Of a stretch of 64,000 bases of DNA, positions 10,828 through 22,221 are shown piece by piece. The notes below the pieces were generated by a model. That model ran no database searches. It saw only the letters and a list, made by a program, of their open reading frames with translations, and had not been told where the DNA came from. Every line of letters begins with the position of its first letter. The first letter of the stretch is position 1. The stretch covers positions 27,660,099-27,724,098 of the forward strand of contig NC_044924.1 of NCBI RefSeq assembly GCF_003576645.1, given 5' to 3'. The position numbers were made by a program, and so were the translations under genes. The DNA comes from Ipomoea triloba. Its lineage: Eukaryota > Streptophyta > Magnoliopsida > Solanales > Convolvulaceae.

Positions 10828-10980
10828 TTTCATTGCAACATCAATTTCAACACACACCTCTATTTCATTATTAACCAAAAACCCTTTCATTGCAACATCA
10901 ACTTCAACACACACCTCTATTTCATTCTTAACCAAAAACCCTTTCATTGCAACATCAATTTCAACACACACCTCTATTAT
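10828..10980. repeat. 57-bp tandem repeat, about 2.6 copies
   Basis: A unit containing TTTCATTGCAACATCAA and CACACACCTCTA starts at 10828, 10885 and 10942, a period of 57 bases. Because 57 is divisible by 3, the minus strand is open across the array and encodes a 19-residue repeat (VCVEIDVAMKGFLV...). There is no sign that it is a gene. Confidence 0.7.
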
Positions 10981-11162
10981 GAAAGTTTATACTTCAATTT
11001 TCTACAAACACTTGCTTCGGTTAATACAACCCTTTCTTAAGCTTGAACACATAGTCTGGATTCTTAATTAATTTGGATGTTACCAAAGGCCTTGTGGTCA
11101 AGCGGCACCCAGTGTGCACTCCCATGTGGAAGGGAGTGGGTTCGAGCCTCAGTGGAGGCATT

Positions 11163-11337
11163 TATTGACTGTAGCTGTATTTCCTTTATTATATTGTATT
11201 GGTTTTATTATTTAGTTAGATCCTTAGTCAATAATGTACCTAGTCAATAGTGTATTAGCTAGGGAATAGGAGAGGCATACTCATACAGGACTCTCTCTCT
11301 CTCTGTGTAATTGTTGAAACAGAATACCAAACGTTCA
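11163..11337 (+). repeat. 5' LTR of copia element
   Basis: 175 bp ending CGTTCA, followed within three bases by a TGGTATCAG primer-binding start (tRNA-Met type). It matches 15462-15641 with a handful of substitutions and an 11-base gap. Both LTRs begin TATT rather than the usual TG. The first 22 bases have diverged more than the rest. Confidence 0.8.
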
Positions 11338-11351
11338 TCTGGTATCAGTAG
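11338..11351 (+). promoter_or_regulatory. Copia primer-binding site
   Basis: TGGTATCAG begins at 11340, just after the 5' LTR end, complementary to the 3' end of initiator tRNA-Met as in most plant copia elements. The bases after CAG depart from the usual consensus. Confidence 0.6.
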
Positions 11352-11390
11352 TGTTAGGTCGTATCCTTTTTCCGTTCGCAAAACAAACCT

Positions 11391-14300
11391 ATGGCGCAAC
11401 CATCTAACACCGACCGTGCGGTAGTTCAAGCCTCACCGCCGGCGGTTTCGCCGGCCAACCCTGTTGTCACCACCGCCCATCACCATATCTCCATCAAATT
11501 AAACTCCCGTAACTATTTATACTGGAGAACTCAAATCATCCCGTTCCTCAAAGGCCAAAACTTGCTAGGGTATTTGGACGGCAGCACGCCGTGTCCGCTT
11601 GCGACCATCGGCTCTCCGTCGCCGGCTGGATCGTCCATCTCCACGCCGCCAACTCCAAACCCTGCATATCAAACCTGGGTTCAACAGGATGCGTCCATCC
11701 TTTCCCTAATAATTTCATCGTTAACCGATGAAGTTATGTTTTTGGCCGTCGGCCGTGAAACAGCGTAGGAAGTATGGACCTCCATTACGACTGCGCTCGC
11801 CTCCTCCACCAGGTCACGCTGTCTCAGCCTCCTCGGCCAATTCCAGACGTTGAGACAGGGGAACTCCTCACCGACCGAGTATTTAGGTAAGGCGCAGATG
11901 ATCGTGGAGGCGCTATCCCTTGCTGGTCGACCGCTATCGGGTGAAGAGCAGATCCTGTATGCTCTGCGTGGATTACGCCCGGAGTTCCGAGCGATGGCGT
12001 CATCCCTCACTGTCCCTGGAACGCCGGTGACGCTGCCTCAACTCGCCGATCACCTTCAAGCCCAGGAGTTCATTCACTCCGATGATCTCATGCCTGCAGA
12101 ATCGACGGTGGCTGCTGGATCGCAGGCCTTTTACGCTGGGCGAGGTCGCGGTGGCCGGGGTGGACGACAGCAGTCGAACAGCCGAGGTCGACATGGTCGC
12201 GGCCGCGGCGGCTCCGGTCACGGACGCGGCAGAAACGGCATACCGCGATGCCAAATTTGCAGATCGCACGGTCACACTGCCGTGACCTGTTTCCGGCGGT
12301 ACTCCGAGCAGTAGGACTCCCAGGCGCACGTTGCATACTCCGGCGAGGCAACTGAACCGGCGGCAGTGGACGCTTGGTATCTTGACACCGGGGCAACCAC
12401 GCACGCGACTCCGGATGATCACATGTTAGATCATTCGACTGCCTATTCCGGGGGTGATGTCCTGAAGGTCGGCAACGGAGCAGGTTTGGACGTTACTCGT
12501 GTGGCCACTCGGTTATCCAATCCCACTCTCAAAAACTTAATCTGTCTAATGTGTTATGTGTCCCTAAATTGTCTTTACCTCTTATGTCTGTGTATAAATT
12601 TACTAATGACAACGACGTTTTCTTTGAATTTCACAAGAATTTGTTTGTTGTGAAGGATTGCAAAACACAGGCAATTCTGCTTAAGGGGTCCACTGCGGGA
12701 GGGCTATACAAACTTCTGGTTCCTCGTAGTCACTCTGCATTCCTGTCTGCTAGAGCGTCTTCGGCTGTATGGCACCGGAGGTTAGGCCACCCGCATAGTC
12801 AGGCTCTCAGTCGTGTCCTTCGGCACTGTCCAGTCCTTCCAAATAAATCCAGTTTGTCTCCTGTTTGCAGTTCGTGTCAAAAGGGCAAGTCAGCGCGGTT
12901 TGCTTTAGATAGGGTTACAAAAAGTAGCAATAATGTTTTAGATCTAGTTTATACGGACATATGGGGTCCGTCACCAATTGTTTCAAATTCTGGATGTCGT
13001 TATTTCGTAATATTTGTAGATGACTGTACTCGTTTTTGCTGGTTTTATCCCTTACGGCTAAAATAAGATATTTATAAAATATTTGATGTTTTTCGGGTGA
13101 TGGTAGAACGACAATTCTCACGTTCTATCAAAGCCATTCAGTCAGATTTAGGCGGCGAGTATCGCCGACTCCATAGAGTCTTTGAGTCCCTAGGCATTAT
13201 TCACCGTCAGTCCTGCGCCTATACTCATGAACAAAACGGCCGGGTAGAGCGTCGGAATAGACATGTTGTCGAAACCGGTCTCGCCCTATTAGCTGAAAGT
13301 TCAACTCCTTTTGAGTATTGGGACTACGCCTTTGAGACCGCCACCTACCTTATAAACTGTCTACCGTCATCTGCTTTAAATTTTGAAACACCATACTACC
13401 GCGTACATCAAAGTCATCCACCATATACCTTTTTAAGGGTATTTGGTTGTCGCTGTTTTCCCTATCTCCGGCCTTATAACCGTCATAAAGTCGAATACAG
13501 GTCAACACCCTGTGTTTGCTTAGGTTACCCAGTTTCGTTTAGGGGATACCGATGCCTGGACCTAAACACGGGTACTGTCTTTATTTGCCGGCATGTACGC
13601 TTTGACGAAACAGTTTTCCCTTTCTCTTTGCAATCTTTACAGGGAAATCCAATGGCGTCCCATAATGAGTTGCCATATGGGGTGGGCCCGGTTCTGGTTC
13701 CACCTCAACCGGTTCCTTTACATATGGCACCACCGGTTATACAGGAATCTCGCCCACTTCCTATTCAGCAACCCTCCGCAGGTGAACCACCCACCGAAAC
13801 CACCTCTTCAGAATCACAACCCAACACAGGTTCGGTTCAACAACGTGGTCACGCTATGCGGACACGTCGCAAGACAAAGGGCACGGGAGAGCAATTTTTC
13901 GCTCTCAATGCCACCACTAATCCATCATGTTATTCCCAAGCGGTTGGTCACTCACAATGGCGAGATGCCATGGACCAAGAATTCAATGCACTATTACATA
14001 ATCACACTTGGAATCTTGTGCCACCAACGCCTTGCATGAATATCATTGGCTGCAAATGGGTTTACCGTACCAAACGCAAAGCTGATGGTTCAATGGAACG
14101 TTATAAAGCTCGGTTAGTAGCAAAAGGCTTCAACCAAGTAGCCGGTGAAGACTTTTTCGACACTTTCAGCCCGGTGGTCAAACCAACAACTGTCAGGTTG
14201 CTTTTTTCTCTGGCTGTTTCAAACTCCTGGTCTCTACGTCAACTCGATGTACACAACGCATTTCTAAATGGGAATATTGCTGAAACAGTGTATATGAAGC

Positions 14301-15454
14301 AACCGCCAGGATATGAAGATCCGCTGCATCCAGAACATGTGTGTCATCTGCAACGTTCCCTCTATGGTTTGAAACAAGCACCACGGGCGTGGTTCAAAAG
14401 GCTTCATGATTTTCTACTATCTACTGGGTTTTCCCCCTCCAAGATAGACGTTTCCTTATTTTACTACTCGTCTAAACTCTCACGGGTTTATCTACTTGTT
14501 TGTGTTGACGACATCATTATGTTGGGCAATGATTCTGCCTTAATCGACACCCTGTTACAATGGCTCTCCTCTGTTTTCAAGATCCGGGATCTAGGGACTC
14601 CGAGTTTTTTCTTAGGTATAGAAACTATTGCTCATGACAAGGGGTTTTTGCTATCTCAGAAGCGGTATATGGCAGATATTCTAACCCGTGCAGGCATGTC
14701 TGATTGTAAACCACTAGCCACACCGGCCTCTGTTACTCAACCAGCATCACCAGAACAGGACCTCTTTCAGAACTCGACTCAGTATCGTCGGATTGTTGGG
14801 GCTCTACAATATCTCACTATAACAAGGCCCGATCTATCTTATGCGGTCAATAGGTTATGTCAATTTATGCACTCACCTACCGTTACTCATTGGGCCATGT
14901 TAAAGAGGGTACTACGGTATGTCAAGGGCACACAGGAGCTTGGCCTACGTATTGTGTCATCACCGACTACAGAGATCCATGCCTACTCGGACTCCGACTG
15001 GGCTGGTTGACCTATAGATCGCAAATCTACCAGTGGTTATGCCGTCTTCATCGGGAAGAATCTCGTGTCATGGGTCTCTAGAAAGCAACGCACCGTGGCT
15101 CGTTCTTCTACAGAGGCAGAGTACAAGGGTCTAGCAGACGTTTCTGCTGAGGTTACATGGTTGGTTTCCCTGCTGCGTGAGTTGGGCCTCCACTCCGACA
15201 CTTCGGCGACATTATGGTGCGACAATCTTGGTGCTACATACTTGGCAGCCAACCCGGTTTTTCATGCTCGTACAAAGCATGTGGAAATTGACTACCACTT
15301 TGTCCGTGACAAAGTAGCATCCGGTGATTTACTTGTTAATTTTGTGTCGACACGCGATCAGATTGCAGATATCTTCACCAAGCCTCTTCCAGCACAGCGG
15401 TTTCAGGCTCTACACGACAAGCTCGACGTTGGGTCCGTGCAACCTTGCGCTTGA
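11391..15454 (+). pseudogene. Defective copia gag-pol reading frame
   Basis: Gag starts at the ATG at 11391. The nucleocapsid zinc knuckle C-X2-C-X4-H-X4-C is intact (CQICRSHGHTAVTC, about 12255-12296). Next come the protease motif DTGAT (about 12384), the integrase HHCC region with WHRRLGH and CSSCQKG, and core carboxylates in YTDIWG, SDLGGEY and the E of ERRN. RT has KARLVAKGF, QLDVHNAFLNG and YGLKQAPRAW; its active site reads VCVDD where most copies have YVDD. RNase H has RSSTEAEY, LWCDN and HVEIDYHF. Breaks: TAG at 11766, TAG at 12312, a frameshift near 12530-12550, TAA at 13064 and TGA at 15008. The last codon is at about 15452. Confidence 0.9.
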
Positions 15455-15461
15455 GGGGGAG

Positions 15462-15641
15462 TATTAACCATATTAGTATTTCCTTTATTATCTTTATTAT
15501 ATTGTATTGGTTTTATTATTCAGTTAGATCCTTAGTCAATAATGTACCTAGTCAATAGTGTATTAGCTAGGGAATAGGAGAGGCATACTCATATAGGACT
15601 CTCTCTCTCTGTAATTGTTGAAACATAATACCAAACGTTCA
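15462..15641 (+). repeat. 3' LTR of copia element
   Basis: 180 bp beginning TATTAACC directly after the polypurine tract GAGGGGGAG (15453-15461) and ending CGTTCA, matching the 5' LTR. Confidence 0.8.
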
Positions 15642-15661
15642 TCACTCAAAAAAAAAAAAAA

Positions 15662-15747
15662 TAATTTGGATGTTCAAAAAACCCTTAGACTAAGCGGCTA
15701 AAATTAATTTGGATGTTCAAAAAACCCTTAGACGAAGCGGCTAAGCC
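15662..15747 (+). repeat. 43-bp tandem duplication at the SINE target site
   Basis: Two copies of a unit starting TAATTTGGATGTTCAAAAAA, at 15662 and 15705, each running into a CCCTTAGAC block. The first 13 bases are also the SINE target duplication. Confidence 0.7.
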
Positions 15748-15749
15748 AC

Positions 15750-17069
15750 ATAGACGTCTTCACTGCATTCCTGATATCAAAAGCGCAGCTTTATACAAAT
15801 TGTTAGCATTATCAAAATCTGGAAACATATTTTCACTAACAAGTAACCATATATTCAGCACATACATTCAATTTAATTTACACAAAAGTTCAAATAATAT
15901 TCGTGATACACATTTTGATTGAATACGGTACATTTTTTTGTTCTATCCAGTCTCGATCTGTTTTCATTCCAACAATACATAATACATACATCATGCAGTC
16001 TGGTCAGTGTGTACGTAAATTATTCAACAGGCCGGATACTTGATAAATAATTTCTTTCTTCAATTCGCTCCATCATGCAGTCTGCATGCATGGTCAGTGT
16101 GAACGTTCATTGTCACCTACTCTTTTATCAAATAAAAAGTTGTCAATTGTTTGGTCAACAACATTTTTGATAATAAATTAATATTCATTGTACTGATTAT
16201 TTGAATATATATATTTCAAATTTAAGGGATGAAAACGAAAACCATGATAGTGAAATAAATAATCAATCATTAATTTTTGTAAATTTCAAAAATAATCATT
16301 TAACCTAGCAAATTTACATCAAGTGTAAATAAATAATAAAAGTACACAATAAGTTACCAATTTTTTTTTTATTTTTTTGCAAACAGTTACCAATTAATTA
16401 ATTAACTAATAAAACTAAAACATATACCTCAAATTTAGAGAGTAATGAAGTTTTAAAAAAAATTGACAAAAGAAATAAGCTACTTAATAAAGAAAACTGG
16501 TGAATTTGATTATTTATTTATTTTTATTTAATGAATTTGGACACATACACACACACCGACACACAGAGAGAGAGGGCCAAAAGTGTAAGTTATGAATATT
16601 ACTCCTCGTATAATATATACTAGTATTTGTACGCGCGATGCGCGAAAGTTCATGTCCAATATTAAAATATTAATAAATATAAATAATTAAAAATTTTAAT
16701 TCTAATTATATATACAAATATAGTATAGGTATTTTACACACACACATATATGATTTACCATACATAAAAATTTAATTAAAATATAATCAACAATTAAATT
16801 AATTATATAATAATTTTACTAAAATGATAATTAAGGAATAGGAAAATGATATGATAGATATAGGTGTATGATAATAATGATGGAGTTAAAAACTAACGGT
16901 GTTATAACGGTGTAAGGGTAGTTTTGTATAACAACAATGTAGTAGGGACAATTTTGTCTAATAGCATTGAAGTGTACAACATTTAAAGTAAAATGTACAA
17001 ATTTATTAGCAAATAGAAAGAGGGACATAAATCAAGGATATAACCTTGATTGAGACTTATTAAGTTTTT

Positions 17070-17112
<43 letters not shown>

Positions 17113-17190
17113 ATATATATATATATACATACACTAAAAAGGGAGGCGGGGCCAAGCCCCTACCCTAAGGGGTAGCTCCACCACTAATAC
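15750..17190. other. AT-rich intergenic region
   Basis: No gene is supported. 15990-16130 contains two copies of a CATGCAGTCTG(CATG)GTCAGTGTG block and a piece resembling the start of the duplicated segments at 19390 and 26335 (GTAAATTATTCAA then GATACTTGATAA), so a third, small fragment of that duplication is possible. 17077-17129 is an (AT)n tract. Confidence 0.35.
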
Positions 17191-17595
17191 TGTTGGATGG
17201 TATAATGGGTTTGTGCCACATACATGGACCGGTCCAAGAAAGTAATTGGACCAAGGTAGTCCAAGAAAGATACACAGTATAGAGCAACTTATGAGTTTAA
17301 TAAAGATTGGACTTAGTATTCATAATGTAATAAGGATGGGGTAGTAGGATTAGGGTTTTTTTGTGCTTATTAAAGCTTATTATTCTTAATGTAACAATGA
17401 CCCTCAGTATGAGACAATTTAGGATTTCTATTTCTTATAGGACTCCTATCCCAAAATATGTATAAATAAAAAACCACATACATGGGAGAGGAAAAAACAA
17501 TTTCCACTACTCACAAGCAATTCTCTGCAATACCATACTTATATTCTTTCCATATACTTCATCTATATTATTCCCATATACACGTTATTTTAATG
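17191..17595 (+). mobile_element. Possible solo LTR or LTR-like fragment
   Basis: Starts TGTTGGATGG, contains a TATAAATA-like box at about 17461 and a poly(T)-poor, CATATAC-rich 3' part, which is the texture of a copia LTR. A matching second LTR, target duplication and internal region are all absent in the window, so this is a weak call. Confidence 0.25.
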
Positions 17596-17875
17596 GTTTA
17601 TTGGCCAGTCGTTGACTATCCCAGACCGTCCTGCCCATGGCCCGCAGGCTAGGCGGGCTCCCGCCACACCACCACTCCTTTTTTTCTTAACTCTTAAGTT
17701 GCTAGTTTGTTACTTTGTTAGGTTTTACCTGTTGTACATTCTAAAAATAATTAAAATAACTTGTTACATACATAACTAACATAAGACATAATTCATCAAA
17801 CATTAGACAATACATAATAATAACAATAATTATAAAGTCCATAGTCTAAAATTTTAAAACATTAAACTTAAAAAG

Positions 17876-17876
<1 letters not shown>

Positions 17877-17961
<85 letters not shown>

Positions 17962-18153
17962 NNNNNNNNNNNNNNNNNNNNNNNNNNNNNNNNNNNNNNN
18001 NNNNNNNNNNNNNNNNNNNNNNNNNNNNNNNNNNNNNNNNNNNNNNNNNNNNNNNNNNNNNNNNNNNNNNNNNNNNNNNNNNNNNNNNNNNNNNNNNNNN
18101 NNNNNNNNNNNNNNNNNNNNNNNNNNNNNNNNNNNNNNNNNNNNNNNNNNNNN

Positions 18154-18237
<84 letters not shown>
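17877..18237. repeat. (AT)n microsatellite with an assembly gap
   Basis: Pure AT dinucleotide repeat interrupted by 192 Ns at 17962-18153. The true length is unknown. Confidence 0.97.
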
Positions 18238-18240
<3 letters not shown>

Positions 18241-18969
18241 CGCGTTCAGGTGCGTACGGACTGCCCAAGAGAGAACTGCGGACAAATCGCAGCGCGCCAC
18301 GTTATAACTAGGTGCACCCAGTTGCATAAATGTTAACAATGTAAATTACTTGCACTTGTAATTGAAAATAGGAGCACAAGTGCAAGTAAAATGTATTACA
18401 GACGCAACTAAATTGTACACTGAGCATCAATACTAAGTGCACCTAATGTTATAACTAGGTGCACCTAATTGTATAACTAGGTGCACCTAGGTTGCACACA
18501 GGTCCACAAATGTTAACAAGGTAAATTAATTACACTTGTAAGTGAAAATTGGTGCACAAGTGCAAGTAAAATGTATTGCATATGCAAGTAAAATGTATTA
18601 CAGGTGCAAGTGAATTGTACACTATGCAAGTAAAATGTATTACAGGTGCAAGTGAATTGTACACTGAGCATCAATACTAAGTGCACCTAATGTTATAATT
18701 AGGTGCACCTAGGTTGCACCCAGGTGCATGAATATTAACAAGGTAAATTACTTGCACTTGTAATTGAAAATATGTGCGAAAATAGGTGCATTTGTAAGTT
18801 AAACTAGGTGCACTTATATTACAATTACTTGCAATAAAGTTCGAGTTATTTACGAAAATTCTACCGCGTCATTTTTTTAAAACTGCATCTAATTTGTTGA
18901 TCTGGACACGTGGACGGCTGTTAAGCATTCTCATTTCCTTCTTGGGCGGCAGTTCGCACAGGAGTGCGC

Positions 18970-18971
<2 letters not shown>
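18238..18971. mobile_element. TIR element between (AT)n tracts, with internal GTGCA-rich repeats
   Basis: The left end GTTCAGGTGCGTACGGACTG (from about 18245) and the complement of the right end (GCGCACTCCTGTGCGAACTG) are similar inverted ends, each followed by a CGCCCAAGA-like block. The interior (about 18300-18840) is a degenerate minisatellite of AGGTGCACCTA, AAGTGCAAGTAAAATGTATT and similar blocks. Both outer ends abut AT dinucleotide repeats. No coding capacity. Confidence 0.55.
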
Positions 18972-19004
<33 letters not shown>

Positions 19005-19007
<3 letters not shown>

Positions 19008-19202
19008 GTTCAGGTGCGGCCGTGCTCTCCCGTGCGGCCGTGCGATCACACACCACTCAATGTTACGAAATACACCACTCAATGTTAAGAAACACACCAC
19101 AGTGCATATTTGTGTGGTGTGTTTCTTAACATTGAGTGGTGTATTTCGTAACATTGAGTGGTGTGAACCGCACGGGAGAGCACGGCCGCACCTGAACCTG
19201 AC
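19005..19202. mobile_element. Foldback element, near-perfect hairpin, between (AT)n tracts
   Basis: GGTTCAGGTGCGGCCGTGCT at 19007 is answered by its complement ending at 19198. The arms also share CACACCACTCAATGTTACGA and AAATACACCACTCAATGTTA in inverted form, with a loop around 19105-19115. The outer ends are (AT)n on both sides (18972-19002 and 19203-19215). The related element at 28086-28418 has the same CACCACTCAATGTTAG-type blocks. Confidence 0.75.
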
Positions 19203-19214
19203 CATATATATATA

Positions 19215-19375
19215 TAAAAGTAACGGGTCGCCCGCCTCGCCAAGCCCGTGCTCCTAGGCGGGGTGGGCTAAAAAAAGCCTACTCCTTGGTGGACTGCTAT
19301 TTTCGAAACGCACCTCTACCTAAATAGGGGGCAGGACGGGTCGGCCCGACAGGTAAAACCCGTCTTGACAGCTCT
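19215..19375. repeat. GC-rich dispersed-repeat-like segment
   Basis: The segment contains CGGGTCGCCCGCCTCGCC, GGGCAGGACGGGTCGGCCCG and GACAGCTCTACTAGG, the texture of the end of a plant DNA element; 17620-17680 has related CCGCAGGCTAGGCGGGC text. Boundaries were not resolved. Confidence 0.3.
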
Positions 19376-19389
19376 ACTAGGATCTACCA

Positions 19390-19668
19390 TACATTGTAGA
19401 TCTTTGTTCAAAGTTTACGTAAATTATTCAATAGGATACTTGAATAACATGATAAAAAATCTTTTTTTTTTCCAATTCGTTCCCGAGCCCATTGTTTGTT
19501 TTTTAGTTAACAGATTATATGTGTCACTAAATAAATTAAAAGCACATAATATGTTAACTAAATACACAAAATATGAAAATCATATTATGTGTCTTTAGTT
19601 AACAAATAATGTGTTGCATTCAATTTATTTACGAACACATAATTTATTAATTGAAGACATATAATACG

Positions 19669-19722
<54 letters not shown>

Positions 19723-20790
19723 CTTTTAGACCAGAATTCACAATACAATATGAACTCTAATCCATGATATAAAAATTGGTGAAACACTGTGTTAGCCTGC
19801 AAATTTTTACTGTGGATCATGCATCAAAACGACGTCGTTTTGATTAATAAAAACAAACAGCTGAAACGGCTCCGTTCCGCGCAATTACAGTTCCCTTTCA
19901 ACACAATGCAGTTCCTTTTCAACACAACTGCAGTTACCTTTCAACACAACTGCAGTTCCTTTTCGATATAACGTACTGCAGTTTCATTCGATATTATACA
20001 CTCAAATATGTGAAATTGTTATTCAGTTTCCTTTCAACACAACTACAGTTTCTTTTAGAATACACTGCAGTTTGTTTCAACACAACCACAATATCATTTC
20101 GATATAATTACAGTTTCATTGGACAATATACACCCAAAAATGTGAAACTGGTATTCAGTATTAGTTCAATACAACTGCAGTTCTCTTTCAACACAACTGC
20201 AGTTCCTTTTCAATATAACTGCAGTTTATTCGATAATATAAAAACAAATGTGAGACAATATCTTTTGAGATGAATTGCAGTATCAGTTACGGAATTACGT
20301 TACAACTTATGACAGTCGTTTCTCCTACTTACTAAAACGACGTCGTTTTGTGGACCATGGTCCACCTTATAAGGACGGATGTTATCCTTTATTTCTGGTT
20401 TCGTTATTTTCAACTGTGTGAACATTAGGAAATCTAACAACTAACAAAAAAAAAAAAAAAAAAAAACAGAAAAAGCAAGAAATTTTAAAGAATGGAGTAT
20501 TTCACGCGGCTTCTTATTTTCCAATACTTGCCAAGGAGGCGTGCCACACGTCGCAACGTTTATAGTGTGTCATGTCATTTTCCTTTGGTCAGAGGAAATG
20601 AGATTTGGTAGATAGTGATAAAAATTCTTTTTGGTAATGTATGAGTATGTATGTGATTAGTCCATGCGGGCAAGATTTATGCGACTGTACTGATTTGTTA
20701 TAATTCTTGGGACAAAAAATATCAGTTATATTTCAAGGGCCAATTGTTATACTCTGGATCAAGGTCCATTTTACATTACGAAGTTCATTT
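19390..20790 (+). repeat. Segmental duplication, copy 1 (upstream of first peptide gene)
   Basis: Matches 26335-27300 in the same orientation over several blocks, including GTAAATTATTCAA with GATACTTGA, CACGCGGCTTCTTATTTT, CCTTTGGTCAGAGGAAATGA and ATGCGACT(G/A)TACTGATTTG. This copy carries the 581-bp element at 19799-20379; copy 2 lacks it. Confidence 0.8.
19799..20379. mobile_element. TIR element with AAAACGACGTCGTTTT and an internal minisatellite
   Basis: The paralogous segment near 26690 has no insert and reads CACTGTGTTATCCT there. Here the sequence is TGTTAGCCT (19790-19798), element, TGTTATCCT (20380-20388): a 9-bp target duplication with one mismatch, as expected of a MULE-type element. 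Both subterminal ends contain the 16-base palindrome AAAACGACGTCGTTTT (about 19827 and 20334), preceded by GTGGA(T/C)CATG-type blocks. The interior is a degenerate repeat of about 22 bp built on CAACACAACTGCAGTTCCTT. No coding capacity. Confidence 0.75.
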
Positions 20791-21126
20791 TTTCAAAACA
20801 TTTTGTACCTTCACCGGAAGAATAAATCATCCGAAGAGTAATAAACTTAAGAGAAGTTGATTTGGACATCTTGGAGTCAGGAAAATTTTCTCAAATCCGT
20901 CCGGATCCTATTACTCTTAGAGAAATTTTCCAACATATCAATCAAATCATAAATTTCATACCAAACATAAATGATATTTTAAACTCCACAATACCAAAGT
21001 ATTATTTATGCTTCCGGTACTACCGGACCGGTAGATCAGAGTAACTTTACTGATATAAATATCTAACAAGTTTTAATTTACTCATGTCTTTTATTTAAAA
21101 TAAAAATTGATTTTTTATCATCTAGT

Positions 21127-21360
21127 TATACCCGTGGTACAAATTTAATCCATGAGTTATATGTGTGACTATCTTAAACCCTAAGTATGTGCAAAGTGGC
21201 AAATTTAGTCGCTTAAGGACCAAATCTACCACTTTAAGTGACATGTTGGTGACAGAATTAGTTTTCAAGGAACTAAAGTCGTCACTTTGCGAATAACTTA
21301 GGGATTAAATATGATCGAACATAACTCATCGATCAAGTTTGTACCACGGGTATAAGTGTA
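21127..21360. mobile_element. Foldback MITE, about 235 bp
   Basis: TTATACCCGTGGTACAAA at about 21125 is repeated in complement at the right end (TTTGTACCACGGGTATAA to about 21357). The arms stay similar inward through ATGAGTTAT and GCAAAGTGNC blocks. No clear target duplication was found. It sits about 300 bp upstream of the first peptide gene. Confidence 0.65.
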
Positions 21361-21659
21361 TAATTGAAGGACAAATATAATAATGCAATTTTCCTTTTTT
21401 TTGTTTTAATAAGAAGATGTATATTAGTCTGTCATTGTGTGAATTATTCAAACGTTGTAACTTGTAATCACTATGAAATTTTTTAATTTGTTTCTTTTTA
21501 AATATATTTCCTTTGCAGAGTAAACATTTGAAAATGGAAACAAAGAAACACATGCAAGGACACTACTATATAAATTAATGACCCTCAGCCTCACAGCTTC
21601 ATATATCTTCAATCAACACTTGAAGAAGTAACCAAACCACATTGATCAAGTAATCAAAG

Positions 21660-22221
21660 ATGACAGTCGTCACAGCAAAATCTCCATTTCTTTTATTCCT
21701 TTTGATTACATTTTTGTTCGTTTTGAACGGCACAGCTCAGCGTGGTAATCACTACTTATTGTTTATTATTATGCGTTTAATTAGTTTTATTTATTTATTA
21801 TGATCCTCTTGAACAGCATCCTGTTTTGATCGAATTCCTGACATGTTTTAAGGGATAAGATATTTTAAGGAATAAGAACTTAAGCTAGCTATTAATTTCA
21901 TTATTCACTTTGAATTCTAATAATTGGCTTAAATTTGTTCAGTATGTATTAGTCAAAATGATATTATATAACAGCTATTATTAGTTGTTGTAGGCGAAAG
22001 TTTGATCCAACCAGTCCTTATTATATCTAGCCCAAAACACCGCCGTTATCACATTATTGGAAGAGGAATGCTCCCGAAAGGTACGCCTACACCACCGCAT
22101 GCTTCACCATATGGTAAGTCAACAACTAAGAGCAACCTCATTTGTACACTGAATTTTTGATGCATTTTAATATAATTCATTCCTTATTCGGTTGGTATTT
22201 GCAGGGCCACATTGCTGTTGA
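21660..22221 (+). CDS. Small secreted peptide precursor, divergent CEP-like, 73 aa, three exons
   Basis: Exons 21660-21744, 21994-22113 and 22205-22221, all with GT-AG introns, join to 222 coding bases. Residues 1-27 are a signal peptide (hydrophobic core SPFLLFLLITFLFVLNGTA, with likely cleavage after TAQ or nearby). The rest is a short basic pro-region with KHRRYH and GRGMLPKG, and a proline-rich end TPTPPHASPYGPHCC. The final block shares the spacing P-T-x-P-x-x-S-P-x-x-x-H with CEP peptides, but the GVGH end is replaced and two cysteines follow. The second gene at 27448 has the same intron position straight after the signal peptide and shared upstream DNA, so the two are paralogues. Secreted signalling peptide is inference; the gene model rests on splice sites seen in the sequence. 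Confidence 0.6.

Larger units (their letters stand above)
11163..15641 (+). mobile_element. Ty1/copia retrotransposon, RE1/Ale-like, nearly full length but defective
   Basis: About 4.5 kb with short LTRs (175 and 180 bp), a tRNA-Met-type primer-binding site, gag-protease-integrase-RT-RNase H order, and a GAGGGGGAG polypurine tract at 15453-15461. Gene order with integrase before RT defines Ty1/copia. Short LTRs and resemblance to RE1/RE2 polyproteins suggest the Ale lineage. The near-identical LTRs point to recent insertion, yet the coding region has at least four stop codons and one frameshift, so it is non-autonomous now. It sits inside a SINE. No clear 5-bp target duplication was found next to the LTRs. 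Confidence 0.9.
11082..15661 (+). mobile_element. tRNA-derived SINE split by a copia insertion
   Basis: The SINE head starts at 11082, with an A-box-like TGGTCAAGCGG at 11095-11105 and a B-box-like GGGTTCGAGCCTC at 11138-11150. It is interrupted at about 11163 by the copia element and resumes at 15642 as a short remainder and a poly-A tail (15648-15661). The target duplication TAATTTGGATGTT lies at 11069-11081 and again at 15662-15674. The matched target duplications outside the copia LTRs show that the SINE came first and the copia landed in it. Without the copia, the SINE is only about 100 bp. Confidence 0.65.

Noticed and set aside
11681..12422. Several frames antisense to copia gag
   Set aside because: GC-rich coding DNA often has open antisense frames. 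The plus-strand gag and zinc knuckle explain the region.
17854..18339. Long minus-strand frames of alternating Ile-Tyr with X residues
   Set aside because: Translation of (AT)n and an N gap, not protein.
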